A DNA stretch of 64,000 bases, taken from Lentisphaerota bacterium. GTDB lineage: Bacteria > Verrucomicrobiota > Lentisphaeria > Victivallales > Victivallaceae. A program made the position numbers and the translations under genes. The notes beneath the pieces are model-generated. The model searched no databases. It saw only the letters and a list, made by a program, of their open reading frames with translations, and had not been told where the DNA came from. The stretch is from the NCBI GenBank assembly GCA_015061805.1, contig SUVV01000012.1:1-64000 (forward strand), given 5' to 3'. Of the stretch, positions 24,786 to 33,707 are shown piece after piece; position 1 is the stretch's first letter, and each line of letters starts with the position of its first letter.

Positions 24786-26663
24786 TTATTTCAACGCGGC
24801 ACCGAGCAAGGCGGTGATGGTGGAAGCAAATTCCACGGGGTTATCCAACGGACTTCCTTCGAGGAGCAGCGCCTGATTGTAAAGGGCGTTGGCAAATTTT
24901 TCCATCTGTTCCGAAGTTTCTCCGGCGGCGATCTTGGCGTTGAATGCTTCGATCAGCGGATGATCGGCATTGAGTTCAAAGATGCGCTTGCTGACCGGAA
25001 TCTCCTGATGCATGGCGCGGAAGAGACGTTCCATGTGCGGCGGAAGCGCGCTGTTGTCGACGATCAGACAGCAGGGGCTTTCAGTCAGACGGGCGCTGAA
25101 ACGGACTTCGCTCACCTTGTCGGCAAGTTTTTCCTTGAGGAAGTCGACCAGTTTGGCATATTTTTCAGCAGCGGCCTTGATTTTTTCTTCGGAATCTTTT
25201 TCTTCAAATTCGCCTTTGGTGACCGGCTTGAAACTCTTTTTGAGGTACTGGAACATGGACTGCATCACCCATTCGTCGATGGGGTCGGTCATGAACAGCA
25301 CATCGTAGCCTTTGGCGCGGAAGTATTCCAGCACCGGGGAGGAGGCGACCGAGGAACGCTTATCGCCGGTGATGTAGTAGATATCCTGCTGACTTTCGGG
25401 CATGGCATCGACATACTCTTTGAGGGTGATGTATTTGCCTTCCGGGGTGTTCATGGATTCGTAAAGGACGATATCCTTGATCTTTTCGCAGTTGACGCGG
25501 TCGGTGTGAAGACCTTCCTTGACGATTTTGCCGAATTCAGAGAAGAACTTCTCATAATTTTCGCGGCTGTTTTCCAGCAGTTTTTTCATTTCGGAAATAA
25601 CTTTGCCGGTGACCGCGGTCTGGATTTTGCCCAGAAGCGGATTCTGCTGGAGGATCTCGCGGGAAACATTCAGCGGCAGATCGCTGGAATCGACCACACC
25701 GCAGACGAAACGCAGATAATCCGGCAGCAGTTCTTTGCATTCATCGGTGATGAACATCCGTTTGATGTAGAGCTGCAGACCTTTTTTCTGGATGTCCGGC
25801 ATCAGCAGATTGAACGGTGCCTGCTTGGGCAGAAAGAGCAACGCTTTGAATTCGCTGGAACCTTCCGCTGTCATATGGATCGCCTTGAGGTATTCGGTAC
25901 CGCCGTAGTTGGAGAGGTGAGAGTAGAAACTTTTGTATTCATCATCGGTGATTTCCGACGGTTTGCGCAGCCAGATCGCTTTCTGGGAGTTGAGGACGCG
26001 GTCTTCGACAGTTTCGCTTTTATCTTCATTGACCTTGACCTGCGGCAGGATCACCGGATAGGCGATGAAGTCGGAGTACTTGCGGACGATTTCCGAAAGT
26101 TTCCAGTTTTCAAGGTAGATATCCGCATCATCTTTGAGAAAGAGTTTGATTTCGGTACCGGCTTCGGTGCGGGGCGAATCGTCCAGTTCGTAACTGCCCT
26201 CACCGGTACTGCGCCAGCAGACTGCCGGGGCATCGGAACCTGATTTTTTGGTGTGGAGTTCGACTTTGGATGCGACCATGAATGCCGAATAGAAACCTAC
26301 ACCGAACTGTCCGATAAGTTCCGGCATGTCGGTATTGTCGCCTTTTTCCGCGAGTGCGTTGATAAATTCTTTGGTTCCGCTCTTGGCGATAGTACCGATA
26401 TTGGCGGCGACTTCATCGGCGGTCATGCCGATACCGTTATCGGTGATGGTGAGGGTTTTGGCTTCTTTATCAACGGCGAGGCGGATCTGCCACTCTCTGG
26501 CAAGTTCGGTGCGGGTGAGGCTTTCAAAGCGCGCTTTGTCGATGGCGTCGGCAGCGTTGGCGACCAGTTCCCGCAAAAAGATATCGCGGTTGGAATAAAG
26601 GGAGTGGATCATCAGCTGCAGCAGCTGTTGAACTTCTGTTTTGAATTCACGTACTTCTGACAT
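24786..26663 (-). CDS. htpG: Chaperone protein HtpG (bacterial Hsp90)
   Basis: 625 aa from ATG at 26663, preferred over 26678 because GGAG lies 9 nt before it. It is an ATP-dependent cytosolic chaperone. All N-domain GHKL motifs are present: LRELVANAADAIDK (30s, Ala where most have Ser), DNGIGM, GTIAKSGTKEF and IGQFGVGFYSAF. The middle domain has GVVDSSDLPLNVSREILQQ. The C-terminal dimerisation part ends ITALLGAALK. It is a single gene, divergent from the DUF349 gene. Confidence 0.96.
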   Translation of the reverse strand: MSEVREFKTEVQQLLQLMIHSLYSNRDIFLRELVANAADAIDKARFESLTRTELAREWQIRLAVDKEAKTLTITDNGIGMTADEVAANIGTIAKSGTKEFINALAEKGDNTDMPELIGQFGVGFYSAFMVASKVELHTKKSGSDAPAVCWRSTGEGSYELDDSPRTEAGTEIKLFLKDDADIYLENWKLSEIVRKYSDFIAYPVILPQVKVNEDKSETVEDRVLNSQKAIWLRKPSEITDDEYKSFYSHLSNYGGTEYLKAIHMTAEGSSEFKALLFLPKQAPFNLLMPDIQKKGLQLYIKRMFITDECKELLPDYLRFVCGVVDSSDLPLNVSREILQQNPLLGKIQTAVTGKVISEMKKLLENSRENYEKFFSEFGKIVKEGLHTDRVNCEKIKDIVLYESMNTPEGKYITLKEYVDAMPESQQDIYYITGDKRSSVASSPVLEYFRAKGYDVLFMTDPIDEWVMQSMFQYLKKSFKPVTKGEFEEKDSEEKIKAAAEKYAKLVDFLKEKLADKVSEVRFSARLTESPCCLIVDNSALPPHMERLFRAMHQEIPVSKRIFELNADHPLIEAFNAKIAAGETSEQMEKFANALYNQALLLEGSPLDNPVEFASTITALLGAALK

Positions 26664-26777
26664 TTTGTGTTTCTCCATTGATGCATGACGGGAATATTCC
26701 CGTCGGTTGTTTTACTGATAATTCTATAAAATATAGCGCCTTTCATAAAAAAATCAAGTTCACAGCGGTTTCAGAAT

Positions 26778-26806
26778 TTGAATTTTCAACGTTGTCGGGG
26801 TATAGT
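26778..26806 (+). promoter_or_regulatory. Promoter of the DUF349 gene
   Basis: TTGAAT (26778-26783), a 17-bp spacer and TATAGT (26801-26806). Transcription would begin near 26813, which argues against the upstream start codons. Confidence 0.65.
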
Positions 26807-26860
26807 AAAACGATGTTTGAAATTTTTACAGAAAAATCCTTTTTGGAGAAAGATGAAACT

Positions 26861-28828
26861 ATGAGTGATGTTTGCGAAGCGTTGCGTGCAAATCTGCATG
26901 CCAGAGAGAAGTTGTGTGAAGATCTTGCCGCATTGCCGGAACGTGCCGGTGTCGAAGATTATGCCGGTGCCATTGCCGCGATCTGTGCCGAATATGCCGC
27001 AAGTCCGGTGATTCCGCCGGAATATACTGAAGTGCTGGATAAAAAGTTTTCCGAAGCGTTGGAAATCGCCAAAAAAGGCGCGGAACGCTTTGAATCCCGC
27101 CGCAATGAGTTGAATGAACTTGCCAGTGCCGTTGATGCGTTGTTTGCCGCCGGAGATCTCGTCACTCTGAAAGAGGTCTGCGAACTGGAAAAAAAGATCA
27201 TCGATCTGCAGGGCGATGCCGCGCTTATCGCTGCGATCGCTCCGCTCAAAGAACGTTTGCAATCTGAAGCCGATGCCGAAAAGGCGGCAGGTGATGCCGT
27301 TCTCAAACTTGCCGGAGAGTTGGCCTCCCTCACCGCTCTGGAGGAGGTCGCTCCGCTGCATGACCGCAAGCCGGAAATCGAAAAAGAGTTTGCCGCTATT
27401 GTCAAGCCTCCCCGTTCTGCGGTCGCCCGCTATCAGGAAGCGCTCCGCAAAGCCGCAGTGCGCCTCGCCCAGCATTATGAAACCCTTGATCTTGCACGCT
27501 GGGAAAGTTACACCCTCAAACTCGATATCTGTCAGGAGTTGGAAAAACTTATGGAAGTTCCTGCCAACGAATTGGGCAACGCTTCCAAAAAACTCAACGA
27601 ACTCCGGGAAAAATGGAAAAATCTGGGCAGTGTCCCCAAAGAGAAAAATGAAGAGATCAATCCACGCTATCTGGATTTGACCCGCAAACTCCAACACCGT
27701 ATCGATGAACACTTCGCTCACAAACGGCAGCTTCAGAAAATTGCCGTCACCGAAAAGCAGAAAATCTGCGAAGAGTGCGAAGCCATGGCCGATTCCACCG
27801 ATTGGAACAGCGTCGCCGCCCGTTTCCGCGCTCTTCAGGAGCAGTGGAAGACTCTGGAACGTGCCGGAGCACAGGAGTCTGCCCTCTTTGCCCGTTTCCG
27901 TGCCAGTGCCGACAAATTCTTCGGTGCCAGAAAAGCCGCCTTTGACGAACGTGACCGGATCACCAAAGCCGCCGTCGCCCGTAAAAAAGAGTTGATCGCC
28001 GAAGCACAGACTTTGACCGATGTCCGCCGCGCCAAACAGCTGCGCGAAGAGTACCGCAACAGCGGTTCCGCCGGTCGCAAGGAATCGGAACTCTATAAAG
28101 AATTCAATGCCGCAATGGATAAATTCTTCTCCGGCCGCCGGGAAGAGATCAGCGCCAAAGAAAACCGGGCCAGAGAGTTGATCGCCGAAGTGGAAAAACT
28201 CTGCGCCAATCCGCAGGATGCTCTCGTGCGCAGTCGGGAAATCAAAGAAGAACTCCGTTCCATCAGCTGCCGGGAAACCCGCTTCGATGAACAGAAGGCA
28301 TGGCAGAAGTTTGAAGCCGCTCTCGCCAAAGTCAGAGAAGAGGAACGCCGCCGCCGGATCGCCGCTTCCGGTGATGCCGCCGTCGAACTTGCCTCGTTGT
28401 ACAGCAAATTCCTCGCCGGTGAAGCGGTCGTCATGCCGGAGGAAAACTCTTATGCCGGATTTGCCAAACTGCAGAACTTTGCTTCTCTGCTTGCCAATGC
28501 CGTTTCCGGAGATGCCAAAGCCGCTGAAAAGTTGGCAAAACAGTCCGCCGCCGCCCTGTCGGAACGGGAAAGTATTTGTGCCAAACTGGAAAAACTTGCC
28601 GGAAATAATCCGGATAAAGCCGAAGATGAGGCGATTTCTCTGGCGATGGAACTGCAGAATGCCATGATGGGCAACTTCGGTAAATCCGCGCCCGCTTCCG
28701 CTCCGGTGGAAGATCCCGGTACTCTGTTGGCTGATTTCGCCGGATGCGGTATTGTCCCGATCGAAAAACTGACTGCTCTTCAGGCGCGGGTCGATGCTGC
28801 GGCAAAAGTTATTTTCCCTGAAAAGTAA
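26861..28828 (+). CDS. DUF349 domain coiled-coil protein
   Basis: 655 aa from ATG at 26861, chosen because the promoter at 26778-26806 makes an ATG at 26813 nearly leaderless and GGAG stands at 26845. The start remains somewhat open. At least three DUF349 helical repeats are visible around 270-470 (LREKWKNLGSVPKEKNEEI, FRALQEQWKTLERAG, LREEYRNSGSAGRKESELY, each with downstream LxxKFFxxR-like helices). The whole protein is helical, charged and coiled-coil-like. The family has no firmly known enzymatic role. The alkaline phosphatase gene starts 8 nt downstream. Confidence 0.85.
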   Translation: MSDVCEALRANLHAREKLCEDLAALPERAGVEDYAGAIAAICAEYAASPVIPPEYTEVLDKKFSEALEIAKKGAERFESRRNELNELASAVDALFAAGDLVTLKEVCELEKKIIDLQGDAALIAAIAPLKERLQSEADAEKAAGDAVLKLAGELASLTALEEVAPLHDRKPEIEKEFAAIVKPPRSAVARYQEALRKAAVRLAQHYETLDLARWESYTLKLDICQELEKLMEVPANELGNASKKLNELREKWKNLGSVPKEKNEEINPRYLDLTRKLQHRIDEHFAHKRQLQKIAVTEKQKICEECEAMADSTDWNSVAARFRALQEQWKTLERAGAQESALFARFRASADKFFGARKAAFDERDRITKAAVARKKELIAEAQTLTDVRRAKQLREEYRNSGSAGRKESELYKEFNAAMDKFFSGRREEISAKENRARELIAEVEKLCANPQDALVRSREIKEELRSISCRETRFDEQKAWQKFEAALAKVREEERRRRIAASGDAAVELASLYSKFLAGEAVVMPEENSYAGFAKLQNFASLLANAVSGDAKAAEKLAKQSAAALSERESICAKLEKLAGNNPDKAEDEAISLAMELQNAMMGNFGKSAPASAPVEDPGTLLADFAGCGIVPIEKLTALQARVDAAAKVIFPEK

Positions 28829-28836
28829 GGCGAATC

Positions 28837-30234
28837 ATGAAAAAATTATTTGCACTTTTTATCACGGTATTTGCGCTGTTCATCGGCTTCAGTGTTGAAG
28901 CAAAAGTACCGAAATATGTGTTTTTATTCATCGGTGACGGACTTTCTTTCCCTCAGCGTATGGCGGCGCAGGAATATTTCCGTCTGACTGCCAAACGGGA
29001 ACTCCTGATCAATAAACTGCCGGTCCAGTCCGCGACCACCACCCGCGCTGCCGATCAGTTTATCACCGACTCTGCCGCCAGCGGTACTGCAATCGCCTGC
29101 GGTGAAAAAACTGCTGTCGGCCGGATCGGATTGGATGTTTCCGGCAAGCGCCGTTTGGAATCGGTCGCCGAAGTTGCCAAAAAGAATGGCAGAAAAGTTG
29201 CGATCATCACTTCCGTTACGCTCAACCATGCGACTCCTGCGTCCTTTTACGGTCATCAGCTCAAACGTAATATGGGGTATGAACTGGGGCTTGATCTGAT
29301 TGCTTCCGGATTTGATTACTTCGGTGGCGGCGGCATCTCCCAGAATACCGGACGCAACAAAAAACAGCCCGATGTCTACGCGCTTGCCGCCAGAGCCGGG
29401 TATAAAGTGTGTCGGAATCCCGATGAAGTGCGGGCATTCACCCCGGGCAAAGGCAAAGTTATCGCCATCGGCGCCCCCGGCGCACTGCCCTATGCGCTGG
29501 ATAAGCAGAAAAACGATCTGCGTCTTGCTGATTTTGTCCGTCAGGCGATAAGCCATTGTGACAACCCCAATGGCTTCTTTATGATGTGTGAAGGCGGCGC
29601 GATCGACTGGCTCTGCCACGCCAACGATGCCGCCGGTACATTCAACGAGGTTCTGGAATTCGATGATGCGGTGCAAGTTGCCTGTGATTTCTATCAGAAG
29701 CATCCGGATGATACCCTGATTGTCATCACCGGCGACCACGAAACCGGCGGTCTCACCCTCGGTTTTGCCGGGACTAAGTACAAATCCTACTATGAAGTCC
29801 TCGCCGGTCAGAAGTATTCGGTGGTCAAACTTAACGAAGTTATGCCGAAAACTTGCACCTCATGGCTGAAAATGCGTGAATTTATCACCTCCGTATCCGG
29901 TCTGATCTTCAATGACGGTACACCGGGGGCCAAAGATCCCCGGCGGCTCTCGGTCAAAGAGGAAAGGGCGTTGGAAAAAGAGTGGCGCAAAGCCTACCCC
30001 AAAGGCAAACTCAATGCGAAAGCCGGAGCGGCTTTTGTCCGTTCCATTGTCCGGTTGATCAACAATAAGGCCGGTCTTGCCTGGTCTACCGGCGCTCATA
30101 CCGCGCTCCCGGTGAATACCTCTGCCATCGGTGTCGGAGCCGATAAATTCAGCGGTGTCATCGACAATACTGATATCGCCAAAAAACTTAAACATGCTGT
30201 GGTTCCTGTCAGTAAAAACTGGTGGCAATGGTAA
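28837..30234 (+). CDS. Secreted alkaline phosphatase
   Basis: 465 aa with a clean signal peptide (to about VEA, residue 22), so periplasmic or exported. It shows the metal and nucleophile sites of PhoA-type enzymes: IGDG near 32, the nucleophile Ser79 in TDSAASGTA, HATPASFYGH, CEGGAIDWLCHANDAAG and TGDHETGG (Asp300, His301). The late histidine is in STGAHTALPV. It hydrolyses phosphomonoesters. A 9-nt gap separates it from the DUF349 gene, and it overlaps the YibE/F gene, forming a three-gene unit. Confidence 0.93.
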   Translation: MKKLFALFITVFALFIGFSVEAKVPKYVFLFIGDGLSFPQRMAAQEYFRLTAKRELLINKLPVQSATTTRAADQFITDSAASGTAIACGEKTAVGRIGLDVSGKRRLESVAEVAKKNGRKVAIITSVTLNHATPASFYGHQLKRNMGYELGLDLIASGFDYFGGGGISQNTGRNKKQPDVYALAARAGYKVCRNPDEVRAFTPGKGKVIAIGAPGALPYALDKQKNDLRLADFVRQAISHCDNPNGFFMMCEGGAIDWLCHANDAAGTFNEVLEFDDAVQVACDFYQKHPDDTLIVITGDHETGGLTLGFAGTKYKSYYEVLAGQKYSVVKLNEVMPKTCTSWLKMREFITSVSGLIFNDGTPGAKDPRRLSVKEERALEKEWRKAYPKGKLNAKAGAAFVRSIVRLINNKAGLAWSTGAHTALPVNTSAIGVGADKFSGVIDNTDIAKKLKHAVVPVSKNWWQW

Positions 30235-31373
30235 GATTTCTGTTGCGAATATCGCGCCGCGATGCGGTGATGATGTGCCTGATGCTGTTGGGATGTGCCG
30301 TATTGGGTATGTTCCGTCTGCTTCCGGAGATGGACAAAGAGCCGGGGAGCAAGGAAAAAGCGGTCGTGCTGTCGGTCGACAACAGTAATTTGCAAAGTTT
30401 CGGTCTGGTTCAGCGGGGAACTCAGCTGCTTCGGGTCAAGGTGCTTTCCGGGCGTTTCCGGGGCAGGGAGTTTGATGCCGCCAACGAATTGCGTTCCCAG
30501 ATGGATCTGGACAAACTCTTTGTGCCGGGGGACAAGGTGCTGGTCGGGATATTGAATGATGCCGAACCGGAAGTTTCTCTGATCACTGCACAGGATTTTT
30601 ACCGTTTGCAGCCGGCGCTCTGGCTGTTCGGCATATTTGCGGTGCTGCTGTTGATCTTTGGCGGTATTACCGGATTCAATGCGCTGCTTTCGTTTGTATT
30701 CAGCTGCATGGTCATCTGGCAGTTGGTGATACCGCTTGCGCTGCGTAATTACAATGCGATCGGAATTTCACTCGCGGCGGTGGCACTGCTTACCTTTGTT
30801 ATCATCTTTCTTGTTGCCGGATTGAATCGCAAGGGCATCGTTGCATTTTCCGGTTCCATGCTCGGAATCTTGTGCTGTGCCCTGACCGGCTGGCTTTTTA
30901 CAGCATGGCTCCGGATAAACGGGGCGGTGATGCCGTACGCGCAAGCCTTGCTGAATTCCGGATACGAAGCGCTGAATTTATCCGATATCTATGTCGGAGC
31001 GGTCTTTCTGTCATCTTCCGGAGCGGTGATGGATCTGGCGATGGATATCGCCTCCGGGATGGAGGAACTGGTGCTGAAACGCCCGGAATTGCCCCGGAAA
31101 GAGTTGTTCCGGTCCGGTATCCGTATCGGCAGAAGCGTGGTCGGTACCATGACCACCACATTGCTGTTGGCATATTCCGGGGGGTATCTTACATTGCTGA
31201 TGATGTTTGCCGCACAGGGAACCGGTTTCGTTGATATTGTGACCAATCCTCATGTTGCATCAGAGTTGGCGAAAACTCTGGTCGGCAGTTTCAGTCTGGT
31301 GCTGGTTGCTCCGTTTACAGCATTGCTCGGAGCGCTTCTGTTGAAGCGTCCGGCATCCGGGCTCAGGAATTGA
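30228..31373 (+). CDS. YibE/F family membrane protein
   Basis: 381 aa from ATG at 30228, overlapping the phosphatase stop by 7 nt. A GTG six bases upstream is possible. One N-terminal membrane segment is followed by a periplasmic domain of about 100 residues, then seven or so segments. The characteristic YibE/F run includes LSDIYVGAVFLSSSGAVMD, DIASGMEELV and IGRSVVGTMTTTLLLAYSGGYL. The function is unknown in the family. The last 11 bp overlap the 3' end of murD on the other strand. Confidence 0.85.
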   Translation: MVRFLLRISRRDAVMMCLMLLGCAVLGMFRLLPEMDKEPGSKEKAVVLSVDNSNLQSFGLVQRGTQLLRVKVLSGRFRGREFDAANELRSQMDLDKLFVPGDKVLVGILNDAEPEVSLITAQDFYRLQPALWLFGIFAVLLLIFGGITGFNALLSFVFSCMVIWQLVIPLALRNYNAIGISLAAVALLTFVIIFLVAGLNRKGIVAFSGSMLGILCCALTGWLFTAWLRINGAVMPYAQALLNSGYEALNLSDIYVGAVFLSSSGAVMDLAMDIASGMEELVLKRPELPRKELFRSGIRIGRSVVGTMTTTLLLAYSGGYLTLLMMFAAQGTGFVDIVTNPHVASELAKTLVGSFSLVLVAPFTALLGALLLKRPASGLRN

Positions 31374-32583
31374 TGAATTCCGTTGCAAGTTCCCGGAATC
31401 TCTCTCCGCGTTCCTTGTAGTTTTTGAACATATCCATACTGGCACAGCCGGGAGAGAGCAGTACGGTATCTCCCGGGTGCGCCGCCCGGATCGCGCAGTT
31501 GAATGCCGCTTCAAAATCCATTCCGGTATCGCTCATCGGGAATACTCCGTCAAGAGCTTGAGCGATCTCTGCCCGGTCTTGACCGAAAAGCACCCCGTGC
31601 CGTACCTTCTGACACTTTTCACGGAGGATGGAAAAGTCCATCCCTTTGGCAAGACCGCCGAGCATCAATATTACCGGAGTGGTCATAGCATCCAGCGCCG
31701 CCGCGACTGCCGCCGGATTGGTTCCTTTGGAATCGTTGACAAAGGTGATACCTTTACCGGAACCGGCATTTTCGATGCGGTGCGCCGCCCGTTTGAAACT
31801 CTTGACCGCATTGCAGAAGCGTTCAAGGTCATCCAGTATCAACTTCTCATCATAGCGGAGCATCAATTCAACTGCGGCGGCAAGATTTTCGGCATTGGGA
31901 ATACCGGGGAGATCGGTGTCGCGCTGATTCAGAACCGGTTTGCCGTCGATAAAAAGCGTTTCCGCTTCAACGGTGACACGGCGATGCGGATCAAATTCAG
32001 CGAAATTCAGCCCCCGGATGCAATTTCCCGGTGTGACATTTTTGAAAATGCTCTCTTTGATCCGGCAGTAACCGGCGAATCCATCGGGGTAACGGTCAAT
32101 ATGATCGGATTGTATATTCAGCAGTACCGCTGCCAGCGGAGCAAAATCCGGAGCCAGTTCCAATTGGAAATTGCTCACTTCAACCACTGCGATTTCAGCA
32201 TCGGAATCAACCGCAAGATCAGAGAGCGGAAGCCCGATATTTCCGGCACTTTCAGCACGAATTCCGCATTGCTGAAGTAAATGGGTCAGCAGTGCGGTGG
32301 TAGTGGTCTTGCCGTTGGTTCCGGTGATCGCCAGTACCGGTCGTTTCCAGAAGCGGAACCCGAATTCCAGTTCACCGATAAATTCCACACCGGATGCCAA
32401 CGCCTGCTGATACAGTTTGGAAACCAATGGCGGTACTCCGGGGCTGGCGATGATCAAATCGGCATCCGGCAAAACGGAATGGGTGTCATCGCAGATTATC
32501 TCTGCGGAAAATCCCTGCTTTTCCGCTAATTTCTTTGCCGCAAGACCGGAAACTCCGCCGCCGATAATGATCGCTTTTTTCAT
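31363..32583 (-). CDS. murD: UDP-N-acetylmuramoylalanine-D-glutamate ligase
   Basis: 406 aa, shorter than the usual 440-450. It adds D-glutamate to UDP-MurNAc-L-Ala in the cytoplasm. The N-terminal Rossmann part starts IIIGGGVSGLAA. The ATP loop is GTNGKTTTT (88-96). Later motifs are NIQSDHIDRY, NDSKGTNPAA and the C-terminal LSPGCASMDMF. It starts 2 nt after the preceding thioredoxin-fold gene, with no ribosome site of its own, so translation is probably coupled. It is last in the hisI-murB/ddl-trx-murD operon. Confidence 0.95.
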   Translation of the reverse strand: MKKAIIIGGGVSGLAAKKLAEKQGFSAEIICDDTHSVLPDADLIIASPGVPPLVSKLYQQALASGVEFIGELEFGFRFWKRPVLAITGTNGKTTTTALLTHLLQQCGIRAESAGNIGLPLSDLAVDSDAEIAVVEVSNFQLELAPDFAPLAAVLLNIQSDHIDRYPDGFAGYCRIKESIFKNVTPGNCIRGLNFAEFDPHRRVTVEAETLFIDGKPVLNQRDTDLPGIPNAENLAAAVELMLRYDEKLILDDLERFCNAVKSFKRAAHRIENAGSGKGITFVNDSKGTNPAAVAAALDAMTTPVILMLGGLAKGMDFSILREKCQKVRHGVLFGQDRAEIAQALDGVFPMSDTGMDFEAAFNCAIRAAHPGDTVLLSPGCASMDMFKNYKERGERFRELATEFINS

Positions 32584-32585
32584 TT

Positions 32586-33707
32586 TTACAACGCCAGTTT
32601 TGAAGATTCTGCAATTATTTTCTTGTAGTAGGTCACCGCTTCTGCAGCAGAGGCCTTGGCTTTGCCGTTGAGTTTCTGTTCAGCGAAGATCGCCAGTTTG
32701 CAGGCGATATCAGTTCTGCCGAAAGAGTGCATCAGTTTGGCATAGTTGATGGCATAGTTGGCTTTTTCAGCATCATTTTTGAATTTGCCGTTGCGCCATC
32801 CGGCACTCAAAAAGGCGTTGATCTGTCTGGGCTGCAGCTCTTTTGCCGGAAGTTTTATGAACAATGAAGCAAATTTGGTCATGGTGTCGGGATTGCTTCC
32901 GTGGACAGCGATCATCCGCTTGCTGAATTCATCCAGACGGTTGAATAAACCGGCACTGCAGATGTGCTGAAATTCCAGAACCCCGACCTCCGGGTTGCCC
33001 GGAAGTTTTTTGCCGGCTTCGGCGATCACTTTGAAACCGTCATCAAAACGTTTGAGGTGACGTCCGGAGATCAGCAGGTACATCGAAAGCAGTTCGAGAT
33101 TGGCGGGGAATCTTTCCCACTCGGCATAGATGAGTTTATTGGCCTTGTCAAATTGCTTGTTTTTTATGGCATTGCTCACATCGAGAGTGAATTTTTCCGT
33201 GCGGATGCGTTCCGGCAGATCGAATTTGTTTTCCCGGATCAGCTTGAGTACCGCCGGAACCTGACGGATACTGCCGCGCCAGTAGATCCTGCCCTCTTTG
33301 CCGATGACCACCGCCAGCGGCAGGCGGTCGAAACTGCGCATGTAAAGTTTGGCAGTCGCCCGGTTGTGATCGGCGCAAACCGGGAATGTTAATTTGGCGG
33401 CTCCGGGGAATTTTTTCAGAGTTTCCAGATCACAGTTGGCGACACTCAGAAATGCGGTGTCGGCATTGGCAGGCATCCTGGCGATCCGGTTCATCTGCTG
33501 GAATTCTGCCAACGCCCGCTGATCGGGAGCCCAGAGGAAAACTACCACAAATTTTTTACCCTTGTATTCGGCGATGCGGTAAACTTTTCCGTCCATCCAG
33601 ATCGGCGAGGGAATGTTGGGCGCCATATCTCCGGTCGTTGCGACTGCCGCCGCAAGTTTTGAAACGATAATCGTGGAAATCACCAGTAAAGTCAATATTT
33701 TTTTCAT
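32586..33707 (-). CDS. Exported thioredoxin-fold protein without CxxC
   Basis: 373 aa from ATG at 33707 (GGAG 8 nt before). The ATG overlaps the TGA of the murB-ddl gene. A signal peptide (MKKILTLLVISTIIVSKLAAA) is followed by a TlpA/redoxin-like domain: GDMAPNIPSPIWMDGKVYRIAEYKG, VVFLWAPDQRAL, GRIYWRGSIRQVP. The place where TlpA has WCxxC reads WAPDQRA, so it cannot do thiol exchange there. The remaining 200 residues are helical and TPR-like. Its job between two peptidoglycan genes is unknown. Confidence 0.75.
   Translation of the reverse strand: MKKILTLLVISTIIVSKLAAAVATTGDMAPNIPSPIWMDGKVYRIAEYKGKKFVVVFLWAPDQRALAEFQQMNRIARMPANADTAFLSVANCDLETLKKFPGAAKLTFPVCADHNRATAKLYMRSFDRLPLAVVIGKEGRIYWRGSIRQVPAVLKLIRENKFDLPERIRTEKFTLDVSNAIKNKQFDKANKLIYAEWERFPANLELLSMYLLISGRHLKRFDDGFKVIAEAGKKLPGNPEVGVLEFQHICSAGLFNRLDEFSKRMIAVHGSNPDTMTKFASLFIKLPAKELQPRQINAFLSAGWRNGKFKNDAEKANYAINYAKLMHSFGRTDIACKLAIFAEQKLNGKAKASAAEAVTYYKKIIAESSKLAL

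Noticed and set aside
24732-26243. 503-codon plus-strand frame opposite htpG
   Set aside because: htpG on the other strand has all Hsp90 motifs. The frame here is its antisense.
26678-26860. Longer starts for the DUF349 protein
   Set aside because: The promoter at 26778-26806 would put most of this region outside the transcript, and no ribosome site precedes the earlier ATGs.
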